Of a stretch of 64,000 nt of DNA, positions 8,862-17,428 are shown piece by piece. Below the pieces are notes generated by a model. The model ran no database searches. It had not been told where the DNA came from and saw nothing but the letters and a program-made list of their open reading frames with translations. Every line of letters begins with the position of its first letter. Position 1 is the stretch's first letter. Both the position numbers and the translations under genes were made by a program. Source of the stretch: Pseudaminobacter soli (ex Li et al. 2025) (GTDB lineage: Bacteria > Pseudomonadota > Alphaproteobacteria > Rhizobiales > Rhizobiaceae); assembly GCF_003012705.1 (NCBI RefSeq), contig NZ_PXYL01000012.1, positions 1 through 64,000 of the forward strand, in the 5' to 3' direction.

Positions 8862-10610
8862 TCAGGCTTCGGCGCGCACCTTGTGATCGTCGCCGCGTTC
8901 CAGCCATCTGGCGGCGGGCGGCTCGAAACCTATCGGTCGCACCAGCGAGGGAACCTGCCGCGTGTCCAGTTCGAAACGCTGATTGCGCCGTTCGATGGTC
9001 GGAACGGCGGAAATGAGCTTCTTCGTATAGGGATGCTGCGGGTTGGAAAGTACCGACTTCGCATCGCCGATCTCGACGATCTGGCCGGCGAACATCACGG
9101 CGACGCGGTGGGCGATACGTTCCACCACCGCCATGTCGTGCGAGATGAAGAGATAGGCAAGGCCGTATTCGCGCTGCAGATCGACCAGCAGTTCGAGAAC
9201 GCGCGCCTGCACGGAAACGTCGAGCGCCGAGACGGCCTCGTCGAGCACCACCACCGAAGGGTTCAGCATCAGCGCGCGGGCAATGCACAGGCGCTGGCGC
9301 TGACCGCCGGAGAACTGGTGCGGATAGCGCGACAGGCTGTCTTCGGGCAGGCCGACCTGCTTTAGCAGCTTCCTCATCCGCACAAGAACGGTCGCGTCCA
9401 CGCGCTGGCCTGCGGCGATGACGGGCTCGGCCAGTATCTGTTCGACATTCAGGCGCGGGTTGAGCGAGGCATAAGGGTTCTGGAACACCATCTGCACCGG
9501 CAGGCGGCTCTGCCCCGGCGAGGCGGTGCGCTCGTCGACGGCGAAGGCTCCGCGCGTGGGCGACACCAGGCCGAGCACAGCGCGCGCGGTGGTCGATTTG
9601 CCCGAGCCGCTTTCGCCGACGATGGCCAGCGTCTCGCCGGGCAACAGGTCGAAGCCGACGCCATCCACGGCATGGACTGCACCGAATGGACGGCTGAGCC
9701 AGCCGCGCTTGAGCGGGAAGCGCACCACGAGGTCATCCACTGCCAGCGCCGGCTTGGCAGGCGCTTCGCCGGCGCGCTTTGCGTCTGCGCGCACCGCCTC
9801 GCCGGCGGAAAAGTGCGGCACGGCGTGCAGCAGATGGCGCGTGTAGGAATGCTGCGGATCGTCAAGGATCTGGCCGAGTTTCCCCTGCTCCACCGCGCGC
9901 CCGTCCTGCATCACCATCACGCGGTCGGCGATGCCGGCGACGAGGCCGATGTCATGGCTGATGAAGATCATCGACATGCCGGTCTCGCGCCGAAGCTCGC
10001 TGAGCAGCGCCATGATCTGCGCCTGCACGGTGACGTCGAGCGCGGTGGTCGGCTCGTCGGCGATCAGCAGGCGCGGATTGCAGGCCAGCGCCATGGCGAT
10101 CATCACACGCTGCAGCATGCCGCCGGAAAGCTGGTCGGGCGTGGCCGACAGGCGGCGCTCGGCGTCGGGAATGCGCACGCGCTCCAGCGCTTCGCGCGCG
10201 GCCGCCTTCGCCTGCTTGCCGGTAAGGCCTCGATGCAGGCGGAACGCCTCCTCGATCTGGGCGCCGATGGTGAGCACCGGGTTGAGCGAGGTCATCGGCT
10301 CCTGGAAGATCACGCCGATCTCGGCGCCGCGGATCTTCGTCAGTTCCTGCGCGCTTGCGGTGGTAATGTCGGCGACGCTGCCATCGGCGCGGAGCAGTTC
10401 GATCGATCCGCTGGCGATGCGGCCGCCGGCATAGTCGATCAGCCGGTTGGTGGAGAGCGCGGTGACGGACTTGCCCGAACCGCTTTCGCCGACGATGGCC
10501 AGCACTTCGCCCACGCCGAGGTCGAAGCTGACGCCATGCACGACCTCTTTCGCGTTCGGCGCGCGGCCGAAGCTGACACGCAGGTCGCGGACGGAGAGGA
10601 TCGGCTTCAT
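8862..10610 (-). CDS. ABC transporter ATPase, two fused domains (DppD-DppF type)
   Basis: A 582-residue protein with two complete ATPase domains. Walker A motifs are GESGSGKS at 41-48 and again at 332-339; signature motifs are LSGGM (161-165) and FSGGQ (433-437). Both carry the C-terminal oligopeptide-transporter extension with HSYTRHLLHAVP and HPYTKKLISAVP. It powers the two permeases encoded just upstream in the same direction (16 bases away). Fused ATPases of this kind serve peptide, glutathione or muropeptide importers. The location between murQ and anmK argues for a peptidoglycan fragment as substrate. Confidence 0.92.
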   Translation of the reverse strand: MKPILSVRDLRVSFGRAPNAKEVVHGVSFDLGVGEVLAIVGESGSGKSVTALSTNRLIDYAGGRIASGSIELLRADGSVADITTASAQELTKIRGAEIGVIFQEPMTSLNPVLTIGAQIEEAFRLHRGLTGKQAKAAAREALERVRIPDAERRLSATPDQLSGGMLQRVMIAMALACNPRLLIADEPTTALDVTVQAQIMALLSELRRETGMSMIFISHDIGLVAGIADRVMVMQDGRAVEQGKLGQILDDPQHSYTRHLLHAVPHFSAGEAVRADAKRAGEAPAKPALAVDDLVVRFPLKRGWLSRPFGAVHAVDGVGFDLLPGETLAIVGESGSGKSTTARAVLGLVSPTRGAFAVDERTASPGQSRLPVQMVFQNPYASLNPRLNVEQILAEPVIAAGQRVDATVLVRMRKLLKQVGLPEDSLSRYPHQFSGGQRQRLCIARALMLNPSVVVLDEAVSALDVSVQARVLELLVDLQREYGLAYLFISHDMAVVERIAHRVAVMFAGQIVEIGDAKSVLSNPQHPYTKKLISAVPTIERRNQRFELDTRQVPSLVRPIGFEPPAARWLERGDDHKVRAEA

Positions 10611-10626
10611 GTCACGCCCCCCATTT

Positions 10627-11460
10627 TCACGCCCTTCTCGTCTTGGGATCGAGGATATCGCGCAGCGCATCGCCCAAGAGGTTGAAGCCGAGGATGGACA
10701 GCATGATCGCCAGCGCCGGGAAGGCCAGCAGCCAGGGTGCCTGCTCCATCAGGTTGCGGCTGTCGCTGAGCATCAGGCCAAGCGAGGCGGCGGGCGGCTG
10801 CGTGCCGAGGCCGAGGAAGCTGAGGCCCGCCTCCGTCAAGAGCGCCCAGGCGAGCGCCAGCGTGACCTGCACGGTGAGCGGCGCGACGAGATTGAGCAGC
10901 AGGTGCCGGGTCAGGATGTAGGTGCGGCTGGAGCCGAAGGTGCGCGCAGCATCGACGAAATCGCGCGTCTTCAGCGAAAGCGCGGGGCCGCGCACGACGC
11001 GAGTGAAGATCGGCGTGTAGACGATGCCGATGGCCGCGACGCTGGTCCAGGTGCCGGGGCCGACGATGGTGACAACCAGCAGAGCGAGCAGGATGGCGGG
11101 GAAAGCCAGCAGCACATCCATCAGCCGCATCAGCACCGTGTCCCAGCGCTTGCCGTACCAGGCGGCGGTGAGGCCGAGCACGGTGCCGACAATGGTGGCC
11201 GACGCGACGGAGAAGAACGCCACGGTGAAGGATTGACCCACGCCCTGCATCAGCCGGCTAAGCACATCGCGGCCGAACAGGTCGGTGCCCATCCAGTAGG
11301 AGGCGGACGGCCCATGCAGTCGGTCGATGCGGTACTGCATCAACGGGTCGTGCGGGGTGAGGCCGAACGCACCGCAGAGCGCGATGACGAGATAGACGAG
11401 CACGATCGCGCCGCCGATGCGGCCGCTCGGATGCGCGAAGATCGATTTCAGGATGCGCAT
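10627..11460 (-). CDS. ABC transporter permease, DppC/OppC type
   Basis: A 277-residue inner-membrane permease with about six membrane helices. It has the N-terminal OppC_N segment, the motif YWMGTDLFGRDVLSRLMQG that is typical of DppC-type permeases, and a C-terminal EAA loop region (FVDAARTFGSSRTYILTRH). The likely start ATG overlaps the upstream permease stop by one base (TGATG at 11460), so translation is coupled. It forms the transport channel with the DppB-type partner. Confidence 0.92.
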   Translation of the reverse strand: MRILKSIFAHPSGRIGGAIVLVYLVIALCGAFGLTPHDPLMQYRIDRLHGPSASYWMGTDLFGRDVLSRLMQGVGQSFTVAFFSVASATIVGTVLGLTAAWYGKRWDTVLMRLMDVLLAFPAILLALLVVTIVGPGTWTSVAAIGIVYTPIFTRVVRGPALSLKTRDFVDAARTFGSSRTYILTRHLLLNLVAPLTVQVTLALAWALLTEAGLSFLGLGTQPPAASLGLMLSDSRNLMEQAPWLLAFPALAIMLSILGFNLLGDALRDILDPKTRRA

Positions 11461-12419
11461 CACCTGCCCTCCAGGCGGATGCGCGGATCGAGCACGGCAT
11501 AGGCCAGATCGACCAGGAGATTGACGATCATGAAGTTGAAGGCGATGAACAGCACAGCCCCCTGCACCAGCGCATAGTCGCGCTGCAGGATCGCCTCCAG
11601 CACCATGCGCCCGAGGCCGGGCAGCGCGAAGATCTGCTCGACGATCACGGCGCCGCCCAGCAGGTAGCCGAACTCGATGCCGCTCAGCGTCACCACCGGC
11701 ACCAGCGCGTTGGGCAATGCGTGGCGCCAGATCACCTTGCGCTCGGGAACGCCCTTGGCGCGCGCCGTGCGCACATAATCGTCGCTCAACACATCCAGCA
11801 TCGCCGAGCGCGACACGCGCGTGACGGAGGCCGCGAAGGCGCAGCCGAGCGTGAAGGCCGGCAGGATCATCTGGCTGAGGTTCTGCAGCGGGTCCTGCCA
11901 GAGCGGGGTAAAGGCCCCCATGGTTGGCAGCACGCCGAAACCGACCGAGAGGAGGTAGATGAGGATAAGGCCGACCACGAAGCTCGGCGTCGACTGGCCG
12001 ATCATCGCGACAATTCGGACGCCGAGATCGGCCGGCCGCTCATTGCGCGTGGCGGCATAGACGCCGGCCGGAACGCCGATGGCCAGCGCAATCAGCATGG
12101 AAAGCAGCGCAAGTTCCAGCGTCAGCGGAAAGCGCTCGAGGATGACGGTCAGCACCGGCTTGCCATAGGTGACGGATATGCCGAGATCGCCGCTGAACAG
12201 GCCGGTGAACCAGCGCCAGTACTGCACGATCCACGGCTGGTCGATGCCGAAATAGGTGGCGAGCGACTGGCGCTGCTGCGGCGTGAGAAGCCCCGCTTCG
12301 GTGCCCAGCATGGCGGTGATGGAATCGCCGGGAACCAAGCGGATGGCGACGAAGACGACGACCGACACGCCGATCAGCACAAGTGGGAAAGCCGCCAGGC
12401 GCCGTATCAGGTAGTTCAC
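11460..12419 (-). CDS. ABC transporter permease, DppB/OppB type
   Basis: A 319-residue permease starting with GTG at 12419. It has the DppB hallmark IRLVPGDSITAMLGTEAG with a large periplasmic segment after the first helix, then the EAA loop (DDYVRTARAKGVPERKVIWRHALPNAL) and GYLLGGAVIVEQIFALPGLGR. It lies 97 bases after the substrate-binding protein gene; that gap contains a hairpin. Partner of the DppC-type permease and the fused ATPase. Confidence 0.92.
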   Translation of the reverse strand: MNYLIRRLAAFPLVLIGVSVVVFVAIRLVPGDSITAMLGTEAGLLTPQQRQSLATYFGIDQPWIVQYWRWFTGLFSGDLGISVTYGKPVLTVILERFPLTLELALLSMLIALAIGVPAGVYAATRNERPADLGVRIVAMIGQSTPSFVVGLILIYLLSVGFGVLPTMGAFTPLWQDPLQNLSQMILPAFTLGCAFAASVTRVSRSAMLDVLSDDYVRTARAKGVPERKVIWRHALPNALVPVVTLSGIEFGYLLGGAVIVEQIFALPGLGRMVLEAILQRDYALVQGAVLFIAFNFMIVNLLVDLAYAVLDPRIRLEGR

Positions 12420-12464
12420 GGATCGTGCCTTTTCGTCGGAATGAGCAATGTACCAGCCGGAATT

Positions 12465-12503
12465 GGCGCCTCACCCTTCCCAAAAGGGAAACGGCAAGGC
12501 GCC
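12465..12503 (-). terminator. Intercistronic hairpin between binding-protein and permease genes
   Basis: GGCGCCT (12465-12471) pairs with AGGCGCC (12497-12503), enclosing a second small hairpin TTCCC-AAAA-GGGAA. It lies 14 bases after the stop of the substrate-binding protein gene. Such structures in ABC operons often stop part of transcription or protect the upstream message, so that the binding protein is made in excess. No T-run follows, so it is not a full terminator. Confidence 0.45.
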
Positions 12504-12516
12504 TGCCCGTCCGGCC

Positions 12517-14034
12517 TTACTGCTGAAGCGTAACCTTGCCGAGGCTGTAGAGCGAGCCGGTCGGCATCGGCACGAAGCCCTGCACATTCTTCTGCTGCGC
12601 GGTGTAGCCGTAAGAAGTGTAGAGCCAGACCCAGGGCGACTTCTCGGCGAGCTGCTTTTCGAAGTCGGCGAAGATGACTTTGCGCTTATCCGGGTCGGTT
12701 TCGGCCCGGCCCTGCTGCAGCAGGGTATCGAGCGTGTCGTCGGCGAAGTTGGAGACCTGCTGCAGGTTGCCGTTCTTCGTCCAGTAGCGGTTGTACATAG
12801 TGTACGGATCGGGGCGGCCGCCATTCAGCGCAACGGCCATATCGAAGTCGCCCTTCAGCCAGGTGTCGACATAGACATTGAGCTCCATCATCTTGATGTC
12901 GAGCTTCACGCCGATCTCGGCAAGCTGCGACTGCAGCACCTGCGCTTCGGAGGCGGCTGTGGGCGGCTCGCCGGTGGCGGCGATGACCGTGGCGGTGAAG
13001 CCGTCCGCAAAGCCGGCGTCGGCCATCAGCTTCTTGGCCTTTTCGACATCGCGCTTGTAGCAGAACAGCGAGTCCGGATCTGACGCATAGACCGGCATGG
13101 TGAGCGGCCCGGTCACCTTGCCTTCGCCGAGCGAGGCGGTGTCGAGCACGGCCTGGCGATCGACGGCGCAGGAAATGGCCTGGCGCACGGCAAGCTCGTT
13201 CATCGGCTTGCGCGCCGGGTTGAGCTGCAGCACGTGATAGGCGAGCACCGGCGCGCGGTTGAGCTGCAGCTTGGCCTCATTGGGCACCAGCGTTGCAATG
13301 AGCGGGTCGTTGAGCAGCGCGAAATCGACCTGGCCGGTGCGCATGGCCGCAAGGATCGCGCTCTCGTCCGGCAACACGCTGATCTCGATGCCCTCGACGC
13401 CGGTCGGCCCGCCGGCCCAGTCCTTGTTGGCGACCAGCACTTCCTTGGAGTTCGGGTCCCAGCGCTCAAGCTTGAACGGGCCGGAGCCGACCGCCTTGGT
13501 GCCGATGGTGCCGGCGGCGATCTCGCTTGCCGGGACGATCGACGAGTTGGTGTCGGTCATGGCCGTCAGGATCGGTGCGTCGGGCTGCTTCAGCTTGAAG
13601 ACGACGGTGCCGGCATCGGGAGCCTCGATGCCCTCGATGGAGAGGTAGTTCGCACGGTTGGCCGCGCCGGTCTGCTCATCGAGAATGCGCTCGAAGGATG
13701 CCTTCACGTCGGCCGAGGTCACCGCGTCGCCGTTCTGGAATTTAGCCTTCGGATCGAGCTTGAAGGTCAGTTCCTTGCCGTCGGCGGAGAACTCCCAGCT
13801 CTGCGCGATGCCGGGCACGATCTTGAGATCGGCATCGAGGCGCACGAGCGGCTCATAGATCAGCTCGAGCAGGCGCAGCGAGGAGAACGCCGTCTGCTTG
13901 TGCGGGTCGAGGCCGGTCGCATCCTGCGCCCAGGCCATGCGCAGCGTCGCTGCATCCGCCTGCGTTACGAGCGCCGAAACGCCGAGCATCGCGGCGGTGG
14001 TGAGGCCCAAAAGGCCCCTGAACTTGCTGGTCAT
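12517..14034 (-). CDS. ABC transporter substrate-binding protein, SBP family 5
   Basis: A 505-residue periplasmic binding protein of the DppA/OppA family (SBP_bac_5). The signal peptide is MTSKFRGLLGLTTAAML...QADA, cut before ATLRMAWAQD. Family blocks are LDPHKQTAFSSLRLLELIYEPLV, the WEFSADGKELTFKLDPKAKF strand, and VRQAISCAVDRQAVLD. The start at 14034 is set by GGGGAGGG; an upstream ATG at 14064 would spoil the signal peptide. Its position directly after murQ suggests it binds muropeptides or anhydro-disaccharide-peptides. In Agrobacterium muropeptides enter through another ABC system of this type (YejBEF with YepA), so the chemistry is plausible. Confidence 0.9.
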   Translation of the reverse strand: MTSKFRGLLGLTTAAMLGVSALVTQADAATLRMAWAQDATGLDPHKQTAFSSLRLLELIYEPLVRLDADLKIVPGIAQSWEFSADGKELTFKLDPKAKFQNGDAVTSADVKASFERILDEQTGAANRANYLSIEGIEAPDAGTVVFKLKQPDAPILTAMTDTNSSIVPASEIAAGTIGTKAVGSGPFKLERWDPNSKEVLVANKDWAGGPTGVEGIEISVLPDESAILAAMRTGQVDFALLNDPLIATLVPNEAKLQLNRAPVLAYHVLQLNPARKPMNELAVRQAISCAVDRQAVLDTASLGEGKVTGPLTMPVYASDPDSLFCYKRDVEKAKKLMADAGFADGFTATVIAATGEPPTAASEAQVLQSQLAEIGVKLDIKMMELNVYVDTWLKGDFDMAVALNGGRPDPYTMYNRYWTKNGNLQQVSNFADDTLDTLLQQGRAETDPDKRKVIFADFEKQLAEKSPWVWLYTSYGYTAQQKNVQGFVPMPTGSLYSLGKVTLQQ

Positions 14035-14088
14035 TCTACCCTCCCCTTTTTCGTTCTCATTCAAAGAAGCCGAAGATTGAAAGCCGGC

Positions 14089-15030
14089 TCACGCGGAGGC
14101 CTTGCCTTGTTGAATTGCTTTTCGCAGGAAGCCCCCGGCATCTTCCAGCACAAAGCGGGCCTCAGTCGGGTTCATCCCCGTCATAATGGTGAGTATCGCG
14201 AGCTTCACGTCGTTGTTGGTCTGCGCAAGCGCATCCTGCGCCTCTTCCAGCGTGCACTCGGTCGCCTGCATGATGATGCGGGCCGCGCGCGCCACCAGCT
14301 TCTTGTTGGACGTTTTCACATCCACCATCAGATTCTGGTAGGTCTTGCCGACCCGCACCATGCCGGCAGTGGTCAGCATGTTCAGTACCAGCTTCTCGGC
14401 GGTGCCAGCCTTCATGCGCGTTGAACCGGTGAGGACTTCCGGGCCGACGACCGGGGAAATGGCGATGTCGGCAATGGCGGCGATGGCCGAATCCGGATTG
14501 CAGGAGAGTGCGACAGCGGTCGCGCCGATCTTCTTGGCATAGTTCAGGCCGCCGATGACGTAAGGCGTGCGCCCGCTGGCGGCGATGCCCACCACAACAT
14601 CCTTTTCGGTGAGGCCGATCTCGGCCAGGGCCTGGGCACCCTCGGCCTCATTGTCCTCCGCGCCTTCGGCAGCATTCATCAGCGCATCGTAGCCGCCCGC
14701 GATCAGGCCGACGACCATGGTAGCGGGAACGCTGAAGGTCGGCGGGCATTCCGAGGCATCGAGCACACCGAGGCGACCGCTGGTGCCGGCGCCCATATAG
14801 ATCAGCCTGCCGCCCTGCTGGAAGGCGGCGGCGATGCGGTCGACGGCGGCGGCGATCTCGGGGATGACCTTCTCGACGGCCTCGGCGACGCTCTTGTCCT
14901 CGTCGTTGATCCGGTGCAGGACCTCGGTCGTCGGCAAAAGATCCAGATCCATTGTGCGCGGATTGCGCCCTTCGGAAACCAGCTGCTCCAGTTCGGAAAT
15001 CAACGCCTGCTCGGACACGTCGCCACTCAT
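14089..15030 (-). CDS. murQ: N-acetylmuramic acid 6-phosphate etherase
   Basis: MurQ cleaves the lactyl ether of MurNAc-6-phosphate, giving GlcNAc-6-phosphate and D-lactate. The 313-residue protein has the SIS-fold signature [21 protein letters not shown] with the catalytic Glu94, and the second acid Glu122 in [10 protein letters not shown]; the C-terminal UBA-like region ([20 protein letters not shown]) is also present. ATG 15030 fits the family N-terminus ([16 protein letters not shown]); the frame is open 14 codons further up. It heads a seven-gene run murQ-SBP-permeases-ATPase-hydrolase-anmK and has its own promoter with two operator boxes (see 15092-15143). Confidence 0.95.
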   Translation of the reverse strand: MSGDVSEQALISELEQLVSEGRNPRTMDLDLLPTTEVLHRINDEDKSVAEAVEKVIPEIAAAVDRIAAAFQQGGRLIYMGAGTSGRLGVLDASECPPTFSVPATMVVGLIAGGYDALMNAAEGAEDNEAEGAQALAEIGLTEKDVVVGIAASGRTPYVIGGLNYAKKIGATAVALSCNPDSAIAAIADIAISPVVGPEVLTGSTRMKAGTAEKLVLNMLTTAGMVRVGKTYQNLMVDVKTSNKKLVARAARIIMQATECTLEEAQDALAQTNNDVKLAILTIMTGMNPTEARFVLEDAGGFLRKAIQQGKASA

Positions 15031-15091
15031 GCTTGTCAAAGACGAACCGCACCGGCCGCAATGATAGCGCATCGGTAAGATCCGGTTAAGG

Positions 15092-15120
15092 ATTTAGAAT
15101 GCAATATTCCTTTCTGTCAA
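15092..15120 (-). promoter_or_regulatory. murQ promoter
   Basis: On the minus strand a perfect -35 TTGACA (15115-15120) is followed, after 17 bases, by CTAAAT (15092-15097) as -10. A start near 15085 would leave a 55-base leader before murQ. One operator palindrome lies in the spacer and reaches the -10; the other lies just upstream of the -35. The same arrangement is found before the MurA paralog. Confidence 0.6.
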
Positions 15121-15143
15121 TCAGACTTGGAATTTAATATTCC
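15096..15143 (-). promoter_or_regulatory. Two RpiR-type operator boxes in front of murQ
   Basis: Box 1 is AGAATGCAATATTCC (15096-15110) and box 2 is GGAATTTAATATTCC (15129-15143); both follow GGAAT-N5-ATTCC, and box 2 is perfect. Their centres are 33 bp apart, three helical turns, so two dimers would sit on one face of the DNA around the -35 element. The same 15-base palindrome occurs in front of the divergent RpiR gene (17381-17395), which makes RpiR the likely binder. Confidence 0.65.
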
Positions 15144-15151
15144 AATTATGA

Positions 15152-16045
15152 TTAGGCCAACGCTTCCCGGGCAAGACGTCGGGCAAGGATGATCGCGCCA
15201 GAGACGGCGTCTCCATCGGCCGGCTTCAGCCGCCGGCGCACATCCGGTGCCAGCCAGGGCTCCAGCGGGCTTGCAAGACCGCCCAGCAGGGTCACGCGCG
15301 GCGCGCCCTTGTCGAACAGCGTGCGCACCAGCGTGTCGATCTGCTCTGCGGCCGACTGCACGATGTGGCGGCCGGCGGCATCGCCCTGGTCGGCGTGGCG
15401 CATGACAGCCGGCGCGAGCGCCGCATAATCGGTGGCCGTCGCGCGATCCATCCAGGCCACCGCCTCCATCGGATCGTCGTGGAAGCGAAGCATGATCTCG
15501 GTGAGAAGCGCCGAGCGGTCTTGCCGGCCGTCATGAGCGCGCAGCGCAAGCTGCACTGCCTTCAGGCCGAGATCGGCGCCGCTGCCTTCGTCCGAAATCG
15601 GAAAGCCGTAGCCGCCGACGCGGAGGTCGCGCCCGTCGACAAAACCCAGACCGATCGAGCCGGTGCCGGCAATCACGATCGCGCCGTCGCGCCCCGAATG
15701 CGCGCCCAGGCAAGCGCCCATGCCATCGCTGGTGAATGCGATGCCGCGAAACGGATGCCCGATGGCCTGCAGCGCTTCCAGCGCGCCCTTGCGGCCGATG
15801 CCGGCCAGCCCCACGCCCGCAAAAGTGCGCGCCAGCTCGGCAGGTCCGAAGCCTGCCTCCTCGGCGGCTGCACCATAGGCGCGGGCGATGGACGCCCAGG
15901 CGACATCGATGCCGAGCCGGGTCGTCGCCGGGCCGGACAGGCCCTGGCCCAGCACATTGCCGGCCTCGTCCTCGATGCGGGCGCGGCAGCCGGTGCCGCC
16001 GCCGTCGACGCCGAGATAGAAGTTTGGGCCGGACGCGGCGGTCAT
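15152..16045 (-). CDS. N-acetylglucosamine kinase-like protein (BadF/BadG/BcrA/BcrD ATPase family)
   Basis: A 297-residue sugar kinase of the ASKHA fold. The phosphate-1 motif is YLGVDGGGTGCRARI with catalytic-region Asp14; the phosphate-2 motif is IAGTGSIGLGF, and the adenosine motif is LLGGLASPLEPWL. GYGFPISDEGSGADLG is the block shared by GlcNAc kinases of this family. It would phosphorylate free GlcNAc released from muropeptides to GlcNAc-6-phosphate, converging with the MurQ product. The ATG overlaps the stop of the MurA paralog by one base (TGATG at 16045), so the two are coupled. Glucosamine kinase (GspK) is an alternative. Confidence 0.85.
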   Translation of the reverse strand: MTAASGPNFYLGVDGGGTGCRARIEDEAGNVLGQGLSGPATTRLGIDVAWASIARAYGAAAEEAGFGPAELARTFAGVGLAGIGRKGALEALQAIGHPFRGIAFTSDGMGACLGAHSGRDGAIVIAGTGSIGLGFVDGRDLRVGGYGFPISDEGSGADLGLKAVQLALRAHDGRQDRSALLTEIMLRFHDDPMEAVAWMDRATATDYAALAPAVMRHADQGDAAGRHIVQSAAEQIDTLVRTLFDKGAPRVTLLGGLASPLEPWLAPDVRRRLKPADGDAVSGAIILARRLAREALA

Positions 16046-17298
16046 CAGCGTATCCGTTCGATATTCGCGCCGCACATGCCGAGCTTGCGGTCGAGGCTCT
16101 CATAGCCGCGATCGAGGTGGTAGACGCGGTTGACGACGCTTTCGCCCTCGGCCACCAGCGCCGCCAGCACCAGCGAAACGGAGGCGCGCAAATCCGTCGC
16201 CATCACTTGCGCGCCGCGCAAGGGGGTGCCACCGCGCACCAGCGCCGAGGTTCCCTGCAGGGTTATGTTGGCGCCGAGCCGCATCAGTTCCGGCACATGC
16301 ATGAAGCGGTTTTCGAACACCGTCTCGCGCAGCAGCGAGGCCCCGGGCGCGCAGCACATCAGCGCCATGAACTGCGCCTGTAGGTCAGTCGGGAAGCCGG
16401 GATAAGGCTCGGTCGTGATGTCGACCGACCTGAGCGGCCCGTCGCGCGAGACGATCAGGCCACGATCGCCCGGCCACACCGAGACGCCCGTCGCCTCCAG
16501 CACCTGTACCATCGAGGCCATGTGCTCCAGCCGCGCATGGGTGAGTTCGAGCTGCCCGCCGGTGATCGCCGCGGCAATCGCATAAGTGCCCGCCTCGATG
16601 CGGTCGGGAATGGTGTGATGCGTCGCGGCGCGCCACGAGGTGCCGCCCTGAACCAGAATACGGTGTGTGCCGGCGCCCTCGATATTCGCGCCCATGGCAC
16701 TGAGGCAGGCGGCAAGGTCGGCCACCTCCGGCTCGCGCGCGGCATTGACGATCTCGGTCTCGCCGCGCGCGGCGGTAGCGGCCATCATCGCCGTCTCGGT
16801 GGCTCCGACGGAGGGCGAGCCCAGCACGATGCGCGCGCCGGCCAGCCCATTCGGCGCCGATGCGACGATCGAGCCGCCTTCTATACCGATCTCCGCTCCC
16901 AGCAGGCTAAGCGCCTTGATGTGCAGGTCCACGGGCCGCGCGCCGATGGCGCAACCGCCCGGCAGCGACACCTGCGCCTGGCCGAAGCGCGCCAGCAGCG
17001 GCCCAAGCACCAGCACCGTGGCGCGCATCTTGCGCACCGTGTCGTAGCTGGTCTCGCCGGAGACTGCAGCACTCGCGTCGATGCTGACGGCATGGGCCGA
17101 GCGGCTGACGCGCGCGCCATGCTGCTCGATCACGCCCAGCATGTTTTCCACGTCGCTGACGGCGGGAAGATTGGTCAGTTCGAGCGGTTCGGGGCTCAGC
17201 AGCGAGGCTGCGATCTGCGGCAACGCCGCGTTCTTCGCGCCCGAAATGGCGACAGCGCCCTGCAGCCTCTGCCCGCCGACAATCCGCAGTTTGTCCAT
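16045..17298 (-). CDS. murA: UDP-N-acetylglucosamine 1-carboxyvinyltransferase paralog (MurA)
   Basis: This enzyme transfers enolpyruvate from PEP to UDP-GlcNAc, the committed step of peptidoglycan synthesis. All key residues are present: Lys22-Asn23 in ISGAKNAALP, Cys116 in PGGCAIGARP (the PEP- and fosfomycin-binding Cys), the Asp in YPGFPTDLQAQF and the Arg in ATDLRASVSLV. At 417 residues it has normal length. It is the first gene of the minus-strand recycling cluster, divergent from rpiR. Most rhizobia have a housekeeping murA elsewhere; if so, this is a second, regulated copy linking recycling to new synthesis. I cannot exclude that it is the only murA. Confidence 0.92.
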   Translation of the reverse strand: MDKLRIVGGQRLQGAVAISGAKNAALPQIAASLLSPEPLELTNLPAVSDVENMLGVIEQHGARVSRSAHAVSIDASAAVSGETSYDTVRKMRATVLVLGPLLARFGQAQVSLPGGCAIGARPVDLHIKALSLLGAEIGIEGGSIVASAPNGLAGARIVLGSPSVGATETAMMAATAARGETEIVNAAREPEVADLAACLSAMGANIEGAGTHRILVQGGTSWRAATHHTIPDRIEAGTYAIAAAITGGQLELTHARLEHMASMVQVLEATGVSVWPGDRGLIVSRDGPLRSVDITTEPYPGFPTDLQAQFMALMCCAPGASLLRETVFENRFMHVPELMRLGANITLQGTSALVRGGTPLRGAQVMATDLRASVSLVLAALVAEGESVVNRVYHLDRGYESLDRKLGMCGANIERIR

Positions 17299-17343
17299 GT
17301 TCCACGATCCGTTCAGCGGCCGGAGCGGGCCGCGCCGTGGGGA

Positions 17344-17395
17344 GAGTTGATCCGGATATTCTTCTCTGTCAACCTCAGTTGGAATAATCTATTCC
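17344..17395. promoter_or_regulatory. Divergent murA-rpiR control region with operator palindromes
   Basis: A perfect box GGAATAATCTATTCC lies at 17381-17395. On the minus strand TTGACA (17367-17372) is the -35 for the MurA paralog. A half-conserved box ends in ATTCT at 17358-17362 (expected frame 17348-17362), centre 33 bp from the perfect one, the same spacing as before murQ. The 10 bases TCTGTCAA plus flanks are shared between both promoters. The -10 here is poor (around 17344-17350). The promoter of rpiR itself on the plus strand is not clear. Confidence 0.6.
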
Positions 17396-17428
17396 TGCGC
17401 AAATTAGAGCACGACCGGGGAACGGGGA

